The notes under the pieces were generated by a model that made no database searches, was not told the DNA's origin, and saw nothing but the letters and a program-made list of their open reading frames with translations. Shown here in pieces: positions 1-8,494 of a DNA stretch of 64,000 nucleotides. How positions within the stretch are numbered: position 1 is the first letter of the stretch; every line of letters begins with the position of its first letter. The position numbers were made by a program, and so were the translations under genes. The stretch is from Flavobacterium sp. CF108 (GTDB lineage: Bacteria; Bacteroidota; Bacteroidia; Flavobacteriales; Flavobacteriaceae), in the NCBI RefSeq assembly GCF_900129795.1, contig NZ_FQWW01000002.1, positions 496,001 to 560,000 of the forward strand, written 5' to 3'.

Positions 1-1892
1 AATCTACTTATATTACCTTTTCATACAATCACTTTTGGGATTCTGGAAAAAGTAATCTTTTAGGTTTAAGCGAAGGAACTACAGCTGGTTTATATATAAC
101 ATATCACCACAACTGGTACGATCACTCTGATTCTCGTCATCCGCGTGTGCGTTATTATTCTGCCCACGTTTATAACAACTATTATGATGGAAATTCAAAA
201 TACGGAGTTGGATCAACTCTAGGCTCTTCTGTTTTTGTAGAGGCCAATTATTTTAGAAATTGTAAATACCCAATGCTGACTTCAATGCAGGGAACTGATG
301 TTTACAATGGCGCAGAGGGAACTTTTTCAAGCGAAGACGGCGGAACTATTAAAGCTTTTAACAACACTATGAGCGGACAAACTCGTTTTGTAGGGTATAA
401 TTCTTCAACTTATCCTGTTGAATTTGATGCTTATGTAGCATCGACCAGAAATGAAACTATCAGCAGCAGTATTACATCTAAAAAAGGTGCTAAAACGTAT
501 AATAATTTTGATACTAATTCAAGTGTAATGTATTCTTATACGCCTGACAGCCCAGAAACTGCAAGAACAAATGTTATGCAATATGCAGGACGTGTGTCTG
601 GCGGTGATTTGCAATGGGCCTTCAACAATGCTGTTGACGATACTGCCGATGCGGTAAATACAGGATTGAAATCGGCTTTGACAAATTATCAGACTAATTT
701 GGTTTATGTTCAGGACGGAACAAATCCTCCTGCTGGAAATCAAACTTTAACTTCAACCTCAAATAACAATCAAACCGTTACTAGCGGAACTGCTATTGGG
801 GCAATTGTTTTTACTTGGGGAGGTGACGCAACAGATGCTGCCGTGACTGGTTTACCAGCTTCTGGATTGACTTTTGTAAAAAATACATCTGCAAAAACAA
901 TCACAATTTCCGGAACTCCAACTGCAACAGTAAATTATTCAATTGCTACAACAGGAACAGCTGGAACTCCTGCAACCGGATCTGGAACTATTACTGTAAA
1001 TGCAGCCGGAACTCAAACTTTAACATCAACAAATAATAACAGTCAAACCGTAACCAGCGGAACTGCTATTAACTCGATCGTATTTACCTGGGGAGGAACC
1101 GCAACTGATGCAACCGTAACCGGTTTGCCGGCATCCGGATTAACTTTTGTAAAAAACACATCGGCTAAAACAATAACTATTTCGGGAACTCCAACTGCGA
1201 CGGTTTCTTATTCAGTTACAACTATCGGAACAGGAACTGCAGCAACTGGATCTGGAACAATTACGGTAAATACAGGTTCGTCTGGAAGCGAAATCCATAA
1301 TTTTACAACTTCTGGAAAAACCAGCACATTCTATGCAATTACAGGAAATCTTTCTACTACTAAAGGAACGGTTACTTATAATGGTTTGACATTGACGCAA
1401 TGTTTAAAAATTGAATCTTCTACCAATATTTCATTTACAACAAGTCAGGCGAGTACTTTAACGCTTGTTTTTGTGGAAGCTTCGGCAACAATAAAAGTTG
1501 ACAATGTTGACAAAGTAGCTTCAAACGGAATTGTAACAGTATCATTGGCTGCGGGAAGTCATACTATTACGAAAAAAGATACTTCGAACTTATTTTATAT
1601 GAGTACAGTTTACAGCAGCGGAACGCTTCGTATGGCAAAAATAGAAGCTCCTGCTGATACAGAAATTGAAAAAGTATTTATTTATCCTAATCCGGCTTCA
1701 AACATTTTATACTTATCAGATCCAAACCAAAAAGTAGAAAAAGTTTTGATTTATAATATCTCTGGAGTATTGGTAAAAACTTCTCAAAAAGGAAATGAAA
1801 TAATTGATATCAGTCAGCTTTCAACAGGAACTTACTTAGCAAAAATTTATACTGCTGAGGATTCGTTTAACCAAACTATTATTAAAAAATAA
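1..1892 (+). CDS. Pectate lyase (PL1 family), 5'-truncated, T9SS-secreted
   Basis: The frame is open from base 3 and runs off the left edge, so the signal peptide and N-terminal half are missing. The first visible residues carry the PL1 signature [16 protein letters not shown] followed by HVYNNYY, typical of the pectate lyase parallel beta-helix around the catalytic arginine. After the helix come two tandem, nearly identical repeats of about 88-90 residues ([17 protein letters not shown]...GSGTITVN; bases 738-1274), then a beta-rich domain of about 110 residues, then a C-terminal type IX secretion sorting domain ([12 protein letters not shown]...). Family knowledge predicts beta-elimination cleavage of polygalacturonate outside the cell. 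The rest of any pectin locus would lie to the left of the window. The family call is firm; the roles of the repeats are inferred. Confidence 0.9.
   Translation, partial: STYITFSYNHFWDSGKSNLLGLSEGTTAGLYITYHHNWYDHSDSRHPRVRYYSAHVYNNYYDGNSKYGVGSTLGSSVFVEANYFRNCKYPMLTSMQGTDVYNGAEGTFSSEDGGTIKAFNNTMSGQTRFVGYNSSTYPVEFDAYVASTRNETISSSITSKKGAKTYNNFDTNSSVMYSYTPDSPETARTNVMQYAGRVSGGDLQWAFNNAVDDTADAVNTGLKSALTNYQTNLVYVQDGTNPPAGNQTLTSTSNNNQTVTSGTAIGAIVFTWGGDATDAAVTGLPASGLTFVKNTSAKTITISGTPTATVNYSIATTGTAGTPATGSGTITVNAAGTQTLTSTNNNSQTVTSGTAINSIVFTWGGTATDATVTGLPASGLTFVKNTSAKTITISGTPTATVSYSVTTIGTGTAATGSGTITVNTGSSGSEIHNFTTSGKTSTFYAITGNLSTTKGTVTYNGLTLTQCLKIESSTNISFTTSQASTLTLVFVEASATIKVDNVDKVASNGIVTVSLAAGSHTITKKDTSNLFYMSTVYSSGTLRMAKIEAPADTEIEKVFIYPNPASNILYLSDPNQKVEKVLIYNISGVLVKTSQKGNEIIDISQLSTGTYLAKIYTAEDSFNQTIIKK
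738..1274 (+). repeat. Two tandem in-frame repeats inside the pectate lyase gene
   Basis: Two copies (about 738-1010 and 1011-1274) encode nearly the same Ig-like or linker module. The central block [19 protein letters not shown] is identical in both. Codons differ at many synonymous sites, so this is not a very recent duplication. The modules probably act as spacers between the catalytic beta-helix and the C-terminal domains. Confidence 0.8.
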
Positions 1893-1920
1893 AACCCTGT
1901 AATACTATTTTATAAAAATT

Positions 1921-1949
1921 AAAGGCTTCCAAATTTGGAAGCCTTTTTT
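1921..1949. terminator. Bidirectional rho-independent terminator
   Basis: A perfect 13-bp stem (AAAGGCTTCCAAA / TTTGGAAGCCTTT) is followed by a T run on the + strand and preceded by A residues. It lies between the convergent pectate lyase and aldehyde dehydrogenase genes and can serve both. Confidence 0.85.
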
Positions 1950-1972
1950 CTAATATTTAAAAAGAGATTTAA

Positions 1973-3526
1973 CTACAAATCAAATTTAATTCCTTGTGCC
2001 AAAGGAAGATTCGTTGTATAATTAATCGTATTTGTTTGTCGTCTCATGTATATTTTCCATGCATCAGAACCAGATTCACGCCCGCCTCCGGTTTCTTTTT
2101 CACCACCAAAAGCACCGCCAATTTCAGCTCCCGAAGTTCCGATGTTTACATTCGCAATTCCACAATCTGAACCTGTTACAGATAAAAATCTTTCTGCTTC
2201 ACGCAAATTGTTAGTCATAATTGCAGAAGATAATCCTTGTGCAACTCCATTTTGAAGTTCGATTGCATTATCAACATCACCAGAATATTTAATCAAATAT
2301 AAAACCGGAGCAAAAGTTTCGTGCTGTACAATAGCAAAAGAGTTTTCAGCTTCAGCAATTGCAGGTTTTACGTAGCAGCCGCTTTCGTAACCTTCACCCG
2401 AAAGAACCCCGCCTTCAACCAAAATTTTTCCGCCTTCAGCAACTACTTTATTTAAAGCTATAGCATATTGTTCTACAGCATGTGTATCGATAAGCGGTCC
2501 AACATGATTTTTTTCGTCAAGCGGATTTCCGATTCTTAATTGTTTGTAAGCTGCAACTAAAGCATCTTTTACTTTATCATAAATACTTTCATGAATAATC
2601 AATCTTCGAGTTGATGTACAACGCTGTCCAGCGGTTCCTACAGCTCCAAAAACAGCTCCAATAACTGTCATTTTAATATCTGCATCCGGAGTCACAATAA
2701 TTGAATTATTTCCTCCTAATTCTAATAACGATTTTCCTAATCTTCCGGCAACGGTTTGTGCTACAATTTTCCCCATTCTGGTAGAACCTGTTGCAGAAAT
2801 TAGTGGAATACGAGTATCTTTTGTCAACAGTTCGCCTATTCTATAATCGCCGTTTATCAAACAAGAAATTCCTTCCGGAAGATTATTTTCTTTGATAACC
2901 TGAGCAATAATATTTTGACAGGCAATTCCGCAAAGAGGTGTTTTTTCAGAAGGTTTCCAAACGCAAACATCTCCTGAAATCCAAGCCAAAGCCGTATTCC
3001 AAGACCAAACTGCAACCGGAAAATTAAATGCCGAAATGATTCCAACAACTCCTAATGAATGATATTGCTCATACATTCTGTGTCCTGGTCTTTCAGAATG
3101 CATTGTCAATCCGTGTAACTGACGAGATAAACCAACGGCAAAATCACAGATATCGATCATTTCCTGAACTTCTCCGTAACCTTCCTGCAATGATTTTCCC
3201 ATTTCATAAGAAACCAATTTACCAAGAGCTTCTTTATTTTGACGTAATTTTTCTCCAAACTGACGCACGATTTCTCCACGCTGCGGTGCAGGAATTAATC
3301 TGAAAGTTTTGAATGCCTCAGTTGCTGAACGCATTACTTTTTCGTAATCTTCAAGTGTTGAAGTTTTTACAGATGCAATTAATTTTCCGTCTACCGGTGA
3401 AAAACTATCTAAAATTTCTCCTGATGAAAAGTTCTCTACTCCAGTTGAAGTTCCTTCGTTAACTAGTTTAATTCCTAGTTTTTCCAAAGCTTCATTCATG
3501 CCAAATTGTGATGCTATTGTTGTCAT
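1973..3526 (-). CDS. Aldehyde dehydrogenase, ALDH7 (aminoadipate-semialdehyde dehydrogenase) type
   Basis: This 517-residue protein has the full NAD(P)-dependent aldehyde dehydrogenase fold. The SAFNFP segment (Asn168) is followed by the general base Glu269 in LLELGGNNS and the nucleophile Cys303 in AGQRCTSTRR. The sequence around these motifs matches the ALDH7 branch (antiquitin / piperideine-6-carboxylate dehydrogenase, AmaB), which oxidises 2-aminoadipate 6-semialdehyde in lysine breakdown. No other lysine catabolic gene is adjacent, so the in vivo substrate is an inference. It is a single-gene unit, convergent with the pectate lyase and sharing its terminator. Length is normal for the family, and the start ATG at 3526 gives a complete N-terminus. 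Confidence 0.88.
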   Translation of the reverse strand: MTTIASQFGMNEALEKLGIKLVNEGTSTGVENFSSGEILDSFSPVDGKLIASVKTSTLEDYEKVMRSATEAFKTFRLIPAPQRGEIVRQFGEKLRQNKEALGKLVSYEMGKSLQEGYGEVQEMIDICDFAVGLSRQLHGLTMHSERPGHRMYEQYHSLGVVGIISAFNFPVAVWSWNTALAWISGDVCVWKPSEKTPLCGIACQNIIAQVIKENNLPEGISCLINGDYRIGELLTKDTRIPLISATGSTRMGKIVAQTVAGRLGKSLLELGGNNSIIVTPDADIKMTVIGAVFGAVGTAGQRCTSTRRLIIHESIYDKVKDALVAAYKQLRIGNPLDEKNHVGPLIDTHAVEQYAIALNKVVAEGGKILVEGGVLSGEGYESGCYVKPAIAEAENSFAIVQHETFAPVLYLIKYSGDVDNAIELQNGVAQGLSSAIMTNNLREAERFLSVTGSDCGIANVNIGTSGAEIGGAFGGEKETGGGRESGSDAWKIYMRRQTNTINYTTNLPLAQGIKFDL

Positions 3527-3671
3527 TGTAACTTTTTTAGTTAAAATTGTTATATTTTTATGTAAAGATATTATTTTAGAATTAATTTCAAATGATATTG
3601 AACTATTAAAGACAAAGTAAATTTAGCGTTATTTTACAAGTATTAACGCAAAGCTATCCTGATTTATTCGG

Positions 3672-3679
3672 TAAATTTG
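3672..3679 (+). promoter_or_regulatory. Putative -7 box (TAAATTTG)
   Basis: It matches the Bacteroidota -7 consensus TAnnTTTG, 29 bp upstream of the phosphodiesterase ATG. No good -33 TTG is visible at the usual distance. Confidence 0.5.
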
Positions 3680-3708
3680 ATGAAATTTGCATTTCTAAAA
3701 TTATAAAT

Positions 3709-4668
3709 ATGACCAGTTTCAGTCGGCTTTTGCTTTGTTTCGTCTTAATTTCATTTAATGCTTTTTCTCAAAAAGAACAAAAATCTTCTTTTCAGATTGT
3801 TCCTTTAGGAATAAAAGGCGGAATCGACGAAAAAAATCTTTCGGCTTATTTAATAGCCCCTTCAAACACAAAAGATTTTGTTTGTCTGGATGCCGGAACT
3901 CTAAATGCCGGAATTGAAAAAGCAATTGAAAAAAAAGTCTTCAAAGTTTCTACAAGTGAAGTTTTACGAAAATATATAAAAGGGTATTTGATTTCGCATG
4001 CGCATTTAGATCACGTTTCTGGTTTAATTATCAATTCTCCTGCCGATTCTTCTAAAACAGTTTATGCGACTGAAAAATGTATGGAAATGATGGAAAATCA
4101 TTATTTCAACGATCAAACCTGGGCTAATTTTGGAGATAAAGGTGTTGGGTTTCCGCTGAAAAAATATCACTTTCAAACTTTAAATATAAATGAAGAAACG
4201 CCGCTTTCGAATACAACAATGACAATTAAAGCTTTTCCTTTAAGTCATGTAAATCCGTTTGAGAGTACTGCTTTTTTAATTAAAAATGAAGATAATTATG
4301 TTCTTTATTTAGGAGATACAGGCCCTGATTCTGTAGAAAAAAGCGACAAATTAAAAGCTTTGTGGATTGCAGTTGCATCTTTGGTTCAAAGCAAACAATT
4401 GAAAGGTATTTTAATTGAAGTTTCTTTCCCAAATGAACAGCCGGACCAGTTTTTATTTGGACATTTAACTCCAAATCATTTAATGACTGAACTTCATGTT
4501 TTGGAAGAATTAGCCGGAAAAGGTTCTTTGAATAATTTCAAAATCATTATTACGCATTTAAAACCGCCAGCTAAAAATATTGCTAAAATTAAAGAGCAGT
4601 TGAAAGCTCAAAATGATTTAGGATTGAAGATTATTTATCCTGAACAAGGGAAAAAAATTGAGTTGTAA
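3709..4668 (+). CDS. Class II 3',5'-cyclic-nucleotide phosphodiesterase (MBL fold), exported
   Basis: This 319-residue protein begins with a signal peptide (about residues 1-20, ending NAFSQ). The metal motif HAHLDH (His97, His99, Asp101, His102) and later histidines or acids in SHVNP, LYLGDTGPDS, FGHLTPNH and ITHLKPP fit the PDE class II family (yeast PDE1 / bacterial CpdP type), a dinuclear zinc metallo-beta-lactamase fold. It is predicted to hydrolyse cAMP or cGMP in the periplasm. Bacteroidota seldom have classical CRP-cAMP control, so the natural substrate is uncertain. It stands alone, with a TAnnTTTG box 29 bp upstream. Confidence 0.85.
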   Translation: MTSFSRLLLCFVLISFNAFSQKEQKSSFQIVPLGIKGGIDEKNLSAYLIAPSNTKDFVCLDAGTLNAGIEKAIEKKVFKVSTSEVLRKYIKGYLISHAHLDHVSGLIINSPADSSKTVYATEKCMEMMENHYFNDQTWANFGDKGVGFPLKKYHFQTLNINEETPLSNTTMTIKAFPLSHVNPFESTAFLIKNEDNYVLYLGDTGPDSVEKSDKLKALWIAVASLVQSKQLKGILIEVSFPNEQPDQFLFGHLTPNHLMTELHVLEELAGKGSLNNFKIIITHLKPPAKNIAKIKEQLKAQNDLGLKIIYPEQGKKIEL

Positions 4669-4722
4669 AAACAAATATTTGTAAGTTTATTTTTATATTT
4701 TAGCCAAATAAATTTTTTATTA

Positions 4723-5014
4723 ATGAAAATTGTTTGGTCTTCAAGAGCAACTCATACGTTTTATACAACAAGGAATTATCTAACACAATTTCGAAGTAAT
4801 GAAATTGCACAAAAATTTGTAAAAGAGGTTTTACACATTATTTGATTTAGTTACAATAAATCCTCATTTAGGAAAATTTAGACATGATTTAGAATGCAAT
4901 GAAATATTAGTCACAAAAAACATTTCTCTTTATTACATCCTAAATCAGGATTTTATTCATTTAATTGAATTTTATGATAATCGTCAAAAACCCTTAACCA
5001 TTTTAAATTTTTAA
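4723..5014 (+). pseudogene. RelE/ParE-family toxin gene, frameshifted
   Basis: Translation from ATG 4723 gives a RelE/ParE N-terminus (MKIVWSSRATHTFYTT..., then EIAQKFVKEVLH) but stops at TGA about 40 codons in. Shifting by one base near 4831-4840 restores the rest of the family: TINPHLGKF, then an ISLYYIL segment, then the hallmark FYDNRQKP, ending at TAA 5012-5014. The rebuilt product is about 96 residues, normal for the family. The simplest reading is a one-base insertion in ACACA. No antitoxin gene lies upstream on the same strand. The likely antitoxin is on the opposite strand and overlaps at the 3' end by 4 bp. A sequencing error is possible; a programmed shift is unlikely because no slippery run is visible. 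Confidence 0.75.
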
Positions 5015-5322
5015 ATTATATTTTTACTTTTTAGTTCAAGTAGCATTTCTTCATGCGTCATAAAATTCCCTTCTTCATATTCACGCTTAGCATTTTCTAT
5101 TTCAGCCTTTAATTGTAATCTAAAATTTTCTTCTGGAGAAAGAATCTTAGCAATTGAAAGTACTTCATCTGGAGTAAATGATTGTGTTTTCAATTTTCTA
5201 TAAAACGTTGGGCTTGGAATGCCTACTTTTTCAATAATGTAGTTTTTTTTATAAGGAGATTTGTCCATTAAAGACTCAATATTATCTACTATATTCTTAT
5301 ATGCGATAATTTCTTGTATCAT
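5011..5322 (-). CDS. HTH-type antitoxin of a RelE/ParE toxin-antitoxin pair
   Basis: This 103-residue protein starts MIQEIIAYKNIV and contains a helix-turn-helix-like stretch (VGIPSPTFYRKLKTQSF). Its acidic C-terminal tail (REYEEGNFMTHEEMLLELKSK) resembles the toxin-wrapping tails of RelE/ParE antitoxins. I chose ATG 5322 rather than the upstream codon at 5394, because a -7 box (5353-5360) and operator-like repeats lie between them. The gene is convergent with the broken toxin gene at 4723-5014 and overlaps its stop, unlike the usual antitoxin-then-toxin order. It is a clear family-level match, but pairing with this toxin is inferred from position. Confidence 0.65.
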   Translation of the reverse strand: MIQEIIAYKNIVDNIESLMDKSPYKKNYIIEKVGIPSPTFYRKLKTQSFTPDEVLSIAKILSPEENFRLQLKAEIENAKREYEEGNFMTHEEMLLELKSKNII

Positions 5323-5346
5323 TTTCGTTGCATTTTTACAATATAT

Positions 5347-5381
5347 ATGATACAAATATATATCAAAAATGATACAAATAT
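5347..5381 (-). promoter_or_regulatory. Antitoxin promoter with two operator-like direct repeats
   Basis: A perfect 13-bp direct repeat (ATGATACAAATAT as read on +) occurs at 5347-5359 and 5369-5381, 22 bp apart, about two helical turns. The first copy contains the -7 box TATATTTG (minus strand, 5353-5360). This is the arrangement expected for autoregulation by a dimeric HTH antitoxin. Confidence 0.55.
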
Positions 5382-5400
5382 TTTTCTTTAACACAAAAAT

Positions 5401-5433
5401 AAACCCGACAGGTTTTAAAAACCTGTCGGGTTT
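5401..5433. terminator. Palindromic terminator-like element
   Basis: Two 16-base arms (AAACCCGACAGGTTTT and its complement) are separated by one base, with T residues after. The element lies between the antitoxin promoter and the end of the dioxygenase gene. Its core resembles a dispersed palindrome seen in flavobacterial spacers, so it may be a repeat that also terminates transcription. Confidence 0.7.
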
Positions 5434-5460
5434 AATATACTCGTATTCGAGATCAATAAA

Positions 5461-6000
5461 TTATTTCTTAGCTGTAAATCTAGGATCAGTTTCCATTACG
5501 GTTCCGCAATTATCGCAGGTTCTTAATTCTTCTGAATTGTAGAAATGTTCGAAATGAGGAAGAAAGTCTTTTTCGATATTATGCAGTTCAAAATACACTT
5601 CATAAAGTTTGTGATTGCAATTATCACAATGCCAAAGTAAACCGTCAGTATATCCTTTTCCGGCGCGTTTTCGTTCGATAACCAATCCTATTGAACCTTC
5701 TGAACGAACTGGAGAATGTGGAATTTTAGCAGGATGTAAATACATATCTCCGGCATTTAACTCCATTTCTTTACGTTCCCCGTCTTCCTGAATTACAACT
5801 TTTATACTTCCTTCTAATTGATAAAAAAGTTCTTCTGTTTCGTTATAATGATAATCTTTTCGTGCATTTGGTCCGGCAACAATCATTACAATATAATCGC
5901 CTGAATCAACATATAGATTTTTATTTCCAACTGGTGGTTTTAGTAAGTGTCGGTTATCTTCAATCCATTTTGTCAGATTGAATGGTTTTGCTATAGCCAT
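5461..6000 (-). CDS. nbaC: 3-hydroxyanthranilate 3,4-dioxygenase
   Basis: This 179-residue cupin opens the aromatic ring of 3-hydroxyanthranilate in the kynurenine pathway, leading to quinolinate/NAD or on to full degradation. The catalytic Fe(II) ligands are visible as His51, Glu57 and His95 within HYNETEE and KIPHSP. The bacterial-type C-terminal rubredoxin-like metal site is present as two CxxC pairs (Cys125/128 and Cys162/165). Length matches the bacterial enzyme. No other kynurenine gene is adjacent; the neighbours are an antitoxin and an EEP hydrolase, so it is probably transcribed alone. Confidence 0.95.
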   Translation of the reverse strand: MAIAKPFNLTKWIEDNRHLLKPPVGNKNLYVDSGDYIVMIVAGPNARKDYHYNETEELFYQLEGSIKVVIQEDGERKEMELNAGDMYLHPAKIPHSPVRSEGSIGLVIERKRAGKGYTDGLLWHCDNCNHKLYEVYFELHNIEKDFLPHFEHFYNSEELRTCDNCGTVMETDPRFTAKK

Positions 6001-6039
6001 TTTTTTTCAGAATTTATGAAAAGCTAAGGTAGTGAATTT

Positions 6040-6111
6040 GTAGAGACGCACCGCAGTGCGTCTTATAGGTTTTGATGATAAGAACGTAGACGTACTGCGG
6101 TGCGCTTCTAC
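6040..6111. repeat. REP-like inverted repeat pair (GACGCAC...GTGCGTC family)
   Basis: Two 24-base arms (6040-6063 and 6088-6111) are near-perfect inverted repeats, and each is itself palindromic around GCACnGCnGTGC. The right arm reaches the stop codon of the EEP hydrolase gene (6108-6110). A related single copy lies at 61611-61630. Confidence 0.8.
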
Positions 6112-7205
6112 AATTTCTCTCGTATTAAATAAATATAAACCGGAAAATGATCGCTAAAACCTGCTTCTGTTAAAGTATTTCTTAACGGATATCCTTTGTA
6201 CTTTCCCGTAGTTTGAATAAGGTAAGGTTTATTGAAAATACCGGCTTTCCAGAATTTAAAACTTGAAAAATCAGGTTCAATAAAAGATTTAGTCATTATG
6301 ATTTGATCAAAAATATCCCAGGAATCTCTAAATGCTAAAGTCCCCATTCCTCTTTCTGCCATTTCTTCAAATGGATTATAAACACCAAATTCAGGAACGT
6401 CTGCTTTTTTCGCTTTTGCTCCTAATTCGGTTTTTACACTTTTATTAAAAGGTCCGTCGTTTAAATCTCCCATTGTAATGACTTTTGCCATTGGATTTAT
6501 TTGTTGAAGAGAATCTATAATTTTTCGATTTAATCTTCCTGCTGCTTCACGAAACGGACTGCTGGCTTTTTCTCCGCCAGATCTCGATGGCCAGTGATTA
6601 ACAATAATATGAATTTCTTCATTTTCTAAAAAACCAGTTACTAAAAGTTGATCTCTGGTAAAAACCCGGTTTTTAGTATCTACTTTGACTTCAACATCAC
6701 CTAAATCTTCATTTTTATCTTCCTGAATTATGGGTTTGTTTTTGTAAATCAACAACGGAATATTAGCATAAGAAGTCGGCCTGAAATATTTCTTTTGATA
6801 CAAAAGTGCCACATCAATTCCGCGCTGATCGGGAGAATCAAAATGGATAATTCCGTAATCGTAACCCGATATTTTTTCCTGTTTAATTAAATCTTCCAGA
6901 ACACCTCGATTTTCAACTTCAGAACATCCAATTAAAGTGGGTGCATTAGAATTTTCAGGAGTTCCAATTTCAGAAATAACTTTGGAAAGGTTTTTTAGTT
7001 TTTGTTCGTATTTTTCTTTTGTCCAATGCTGAGCCCCATTTGGTGTCCATTCATTATCATTGGTACTGGCGTCGTCATAAATATCAAAGAGATTTTCGAA
7101 ATTATAAAAGGCAGCAGTATGAATTACATATCTTTTAGATTGTGCATTTGAAAGAGAAATTATAAAAAAGGCGAGTAAACAAAAGTGAAATTTAATAATT
7201 TGCAT
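6108..7205 (-). CDS. Exported endonuclease/exonuclease/phosphatase-family hydrolase
   Basis: This 365-residue protein has a signal peptide (about 1-21, ending SLSNAQ) and then an EEP fold: FYNFENLFD near the N-terminus, the metal-binding glutamate in GCSEVENRG, HWPSRSGG, MGDLNDGP and the terminal SDHFPVYI catalytic motif. The family includes metal-dependent nucleases, sphingomyelinases and inositol phosphatases, and the substrate cannot be read from sequence. A secreted role in scavenging phosphate from nucleic acid or phospholipid is plausible. Its stop codon overlaps a REP-like palindrome. Confidence 0.85.
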   Translation of the reverse strand: MQIIKFHFCLLAFFIISLSNAQSKRYVIHTAAFYNFENLFDIYDDASTNDNEWTPNGAQHWTKEKYEQKLKNLSKVISEIGTPENSNAPTLIGCSEVENRGVLEDLIKQEKISGYDYGIIHFDSPDQRGIDVALLYQKKYFRPTSYANIPLLIYKNKPIIQEDKNEDLGDVEVKVDTKNRVFTRDQLLVTGFLENEEIHIIVNHWPSRSGGEKASSPFREAAGRLNRKIIDSLQQINPMAKVITMGDLNDGPFNKSVKTELGAKAKKADVPEFGVYNPFEEMAERGMGTLAFRDSWDIFDQIIMTKSFIEPDFSSFKFWKAGIFNKPYLIQTTGKYKGYPLRNTLTEAGFSDHFPVYIYLIREKL

Positions 7206-7277
7206 AACTTTAAAAATTTAAGAGCTCAATTTAAATAAATTGTAAGAATTTTCAACAATTTAATTGAGTAAATAATT

Positions 7278-7285
7278 TATATTTG
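7278..7285 (+). promoter_or_regulatory. -7 box TATATTTG of the LD-carboxypeptidase gene
   Basis: This consensus TAnnTTTG lies 33 bp before ATG 7319. It overlaps the alternative TTG start at 7283, which argues against that start. Confidence 0.6.
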
Positions 7286-7318
7286 TTAATCTCAACATTC
7301 AAATCAGCAAAAGAAACT

Positions 7319-8317
7319 ATGAAAAGCTTCCTTACTATCACAAAATATTTTAATGGTGCTAAACTGGCATTTCTTATTTTTGCTTTACAAACATTTACCT
7401 GTCAATCCCAACAAATCATGATAACACCACCTTATTTACAAAAAGGAGATACCGTAGCACTTTTGGCAACAGCCAGAAAAAATATCGACGACAACTTAAA
7501 ACCAACTATAGATTTACTTAAAAGCTGGGGTCTGGAAGCTGTTGTTGGAAGTTCAATTGGATTAGATTATCATCAATTGGCCGGAACAGACGAACAGCGT
7601 GCTGCCGATTTTCAAAAGCAATTGGATAATCCGAATATAAAAGCGATTTGGTGTGTTCGAGGCGGTTACGGAACTGTCAGAATGTTAGATCTGCTGGATT
7701 TTACAAAATTCAAACAACATCCAAAATGGGTTATTGGTTTTAGTGATGTTACAGTTTTGCACAATCACTTAAACACGATGGGTTATAAATCTATTCATGG
7801 CGTTATGCCGGTTACGATTCCGCGTGCAACTCCGGCAGCAATTAGTTCAATGAAATCGAGTTTATTTGGTGAGCCTCTTTCCTACTCTATCGAACCAAGC
7901 AGCATGAACCGTTTTGGTAAAGCAACTGGTGAATTAGTGGGCGGAAATCTTTCTATTTTATACAGTTTATTAGGTTCTCCTTCTGCAATTGACTGCAAAG
8001 ATAAAATCTTGTTCATTGAAGATTTAGATGAATATCTGTATCATATTGATCGTATGATGATGAATTTAAGACGTAACGGTTGTATCGAAAACCTGAAAGG
8101 AATTATGATTGGTGGAATGACCAAGATGAAAGACAATGAAGTTCCGTGGGGGAAAAATGCATTAGAAATTATTGATGATGTAACTAAAAAATACAATATT
8201 CCTGTAATCTTTAATTTCCCGGCCGGACATATTCAGGATAATCGCGCTTTAGTTATGGGAAGTACTATTTCTATTGATGTGAATGCATCTGGAAGTACGG
8301 TTACTTTTCAGAAATAA
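7319..8317 (+). CDS. LD-carboxypeptidase (peptidase S66)
   Basis: This protein of about 332 residues has an N-terminal hydrophobic export segment (about 14-29). The S66 nucleophile is Ser142 in VIGFSDVT. The family segments LVGGNLSIL, LFIEDLDEYLYHIDR (glutamate) and FPAGHIQDN (histidine) complete the Ser-Glu-His triad. It is predicted to trim the terminal D-Ala from murein tetrapeptides during peptidoglycan recycling, here on the periplasmic side. A longer TTG-initiated form from 7283 was rejected because that codon lies inside the -7 box. The cysteine at about residue 28 is not a convincing lipobox. Confidence 0.9.
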   Translation: MKSFLTITKYFNGAKLAFLIFALQTFTCQSQQIMITPPYLQKGDTVALLATARKNIDDNLKPTIDLLKSWGLEAVVGSSIGLDYHQLAGTDEQRAADFQKQLDNPNIKAIWCVRGGYGTVRMLDLLDFTKFKQHPKWVIGFSDVTVLHNHLNTMGYKSIHGVMPVTIPRATPAAISSMKSSLFGEPLSYSIEPSSMNRFGKATGELVGGNLSILYSLLGSPSAIDCKDKILFIEDLDEYLYHIDRMMMNLRRNGCIENLKGIMIGGMTKMKDNEVPWGKNALEIIDDVTKKYNIPVIFNFPAGHIQDNRALVMGSTISIDVNASGSTVTFQK

Positions 8318-8370
8318 TATAAATTACCCTATTTCTTAAGTTTAAGAAAAAATACCACATTATAAAATCT

Positions 8371-8427
8371 CGCAAAGAAGCAAAGTCGCAAAGTAAAATT
8401 TAAACTTTACGACTTTGCGTCTTTGCG
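8371..8427. repeat. Imperfect palindrome (GCAAAGTCGCAAAG family)
   Basis: Arms CGCAAAGAAGCAAAGTCGCA and its near-complement flank a short A+T loop between the LD-carboxypeptidase and yraN genes. It is followed at 8474-8487 by the 14-mer TGAAACCTGAAACA, which recurs at 42707-42720. Confidence 0.7.
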
Positions 8428-8494
8428 TGCAAAAAACTTTATCAAGATTCAAAAACCTGAAACTTGAAAAACTTGAAACCTGAAACAAAAAAGC

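Noticed and set aside
7283..7318. Longer TTG-started form of the LD-carboxypeptidase
   Set aside because: The TTG is inside the -7 promoter box, so it would not be in the mRNA.
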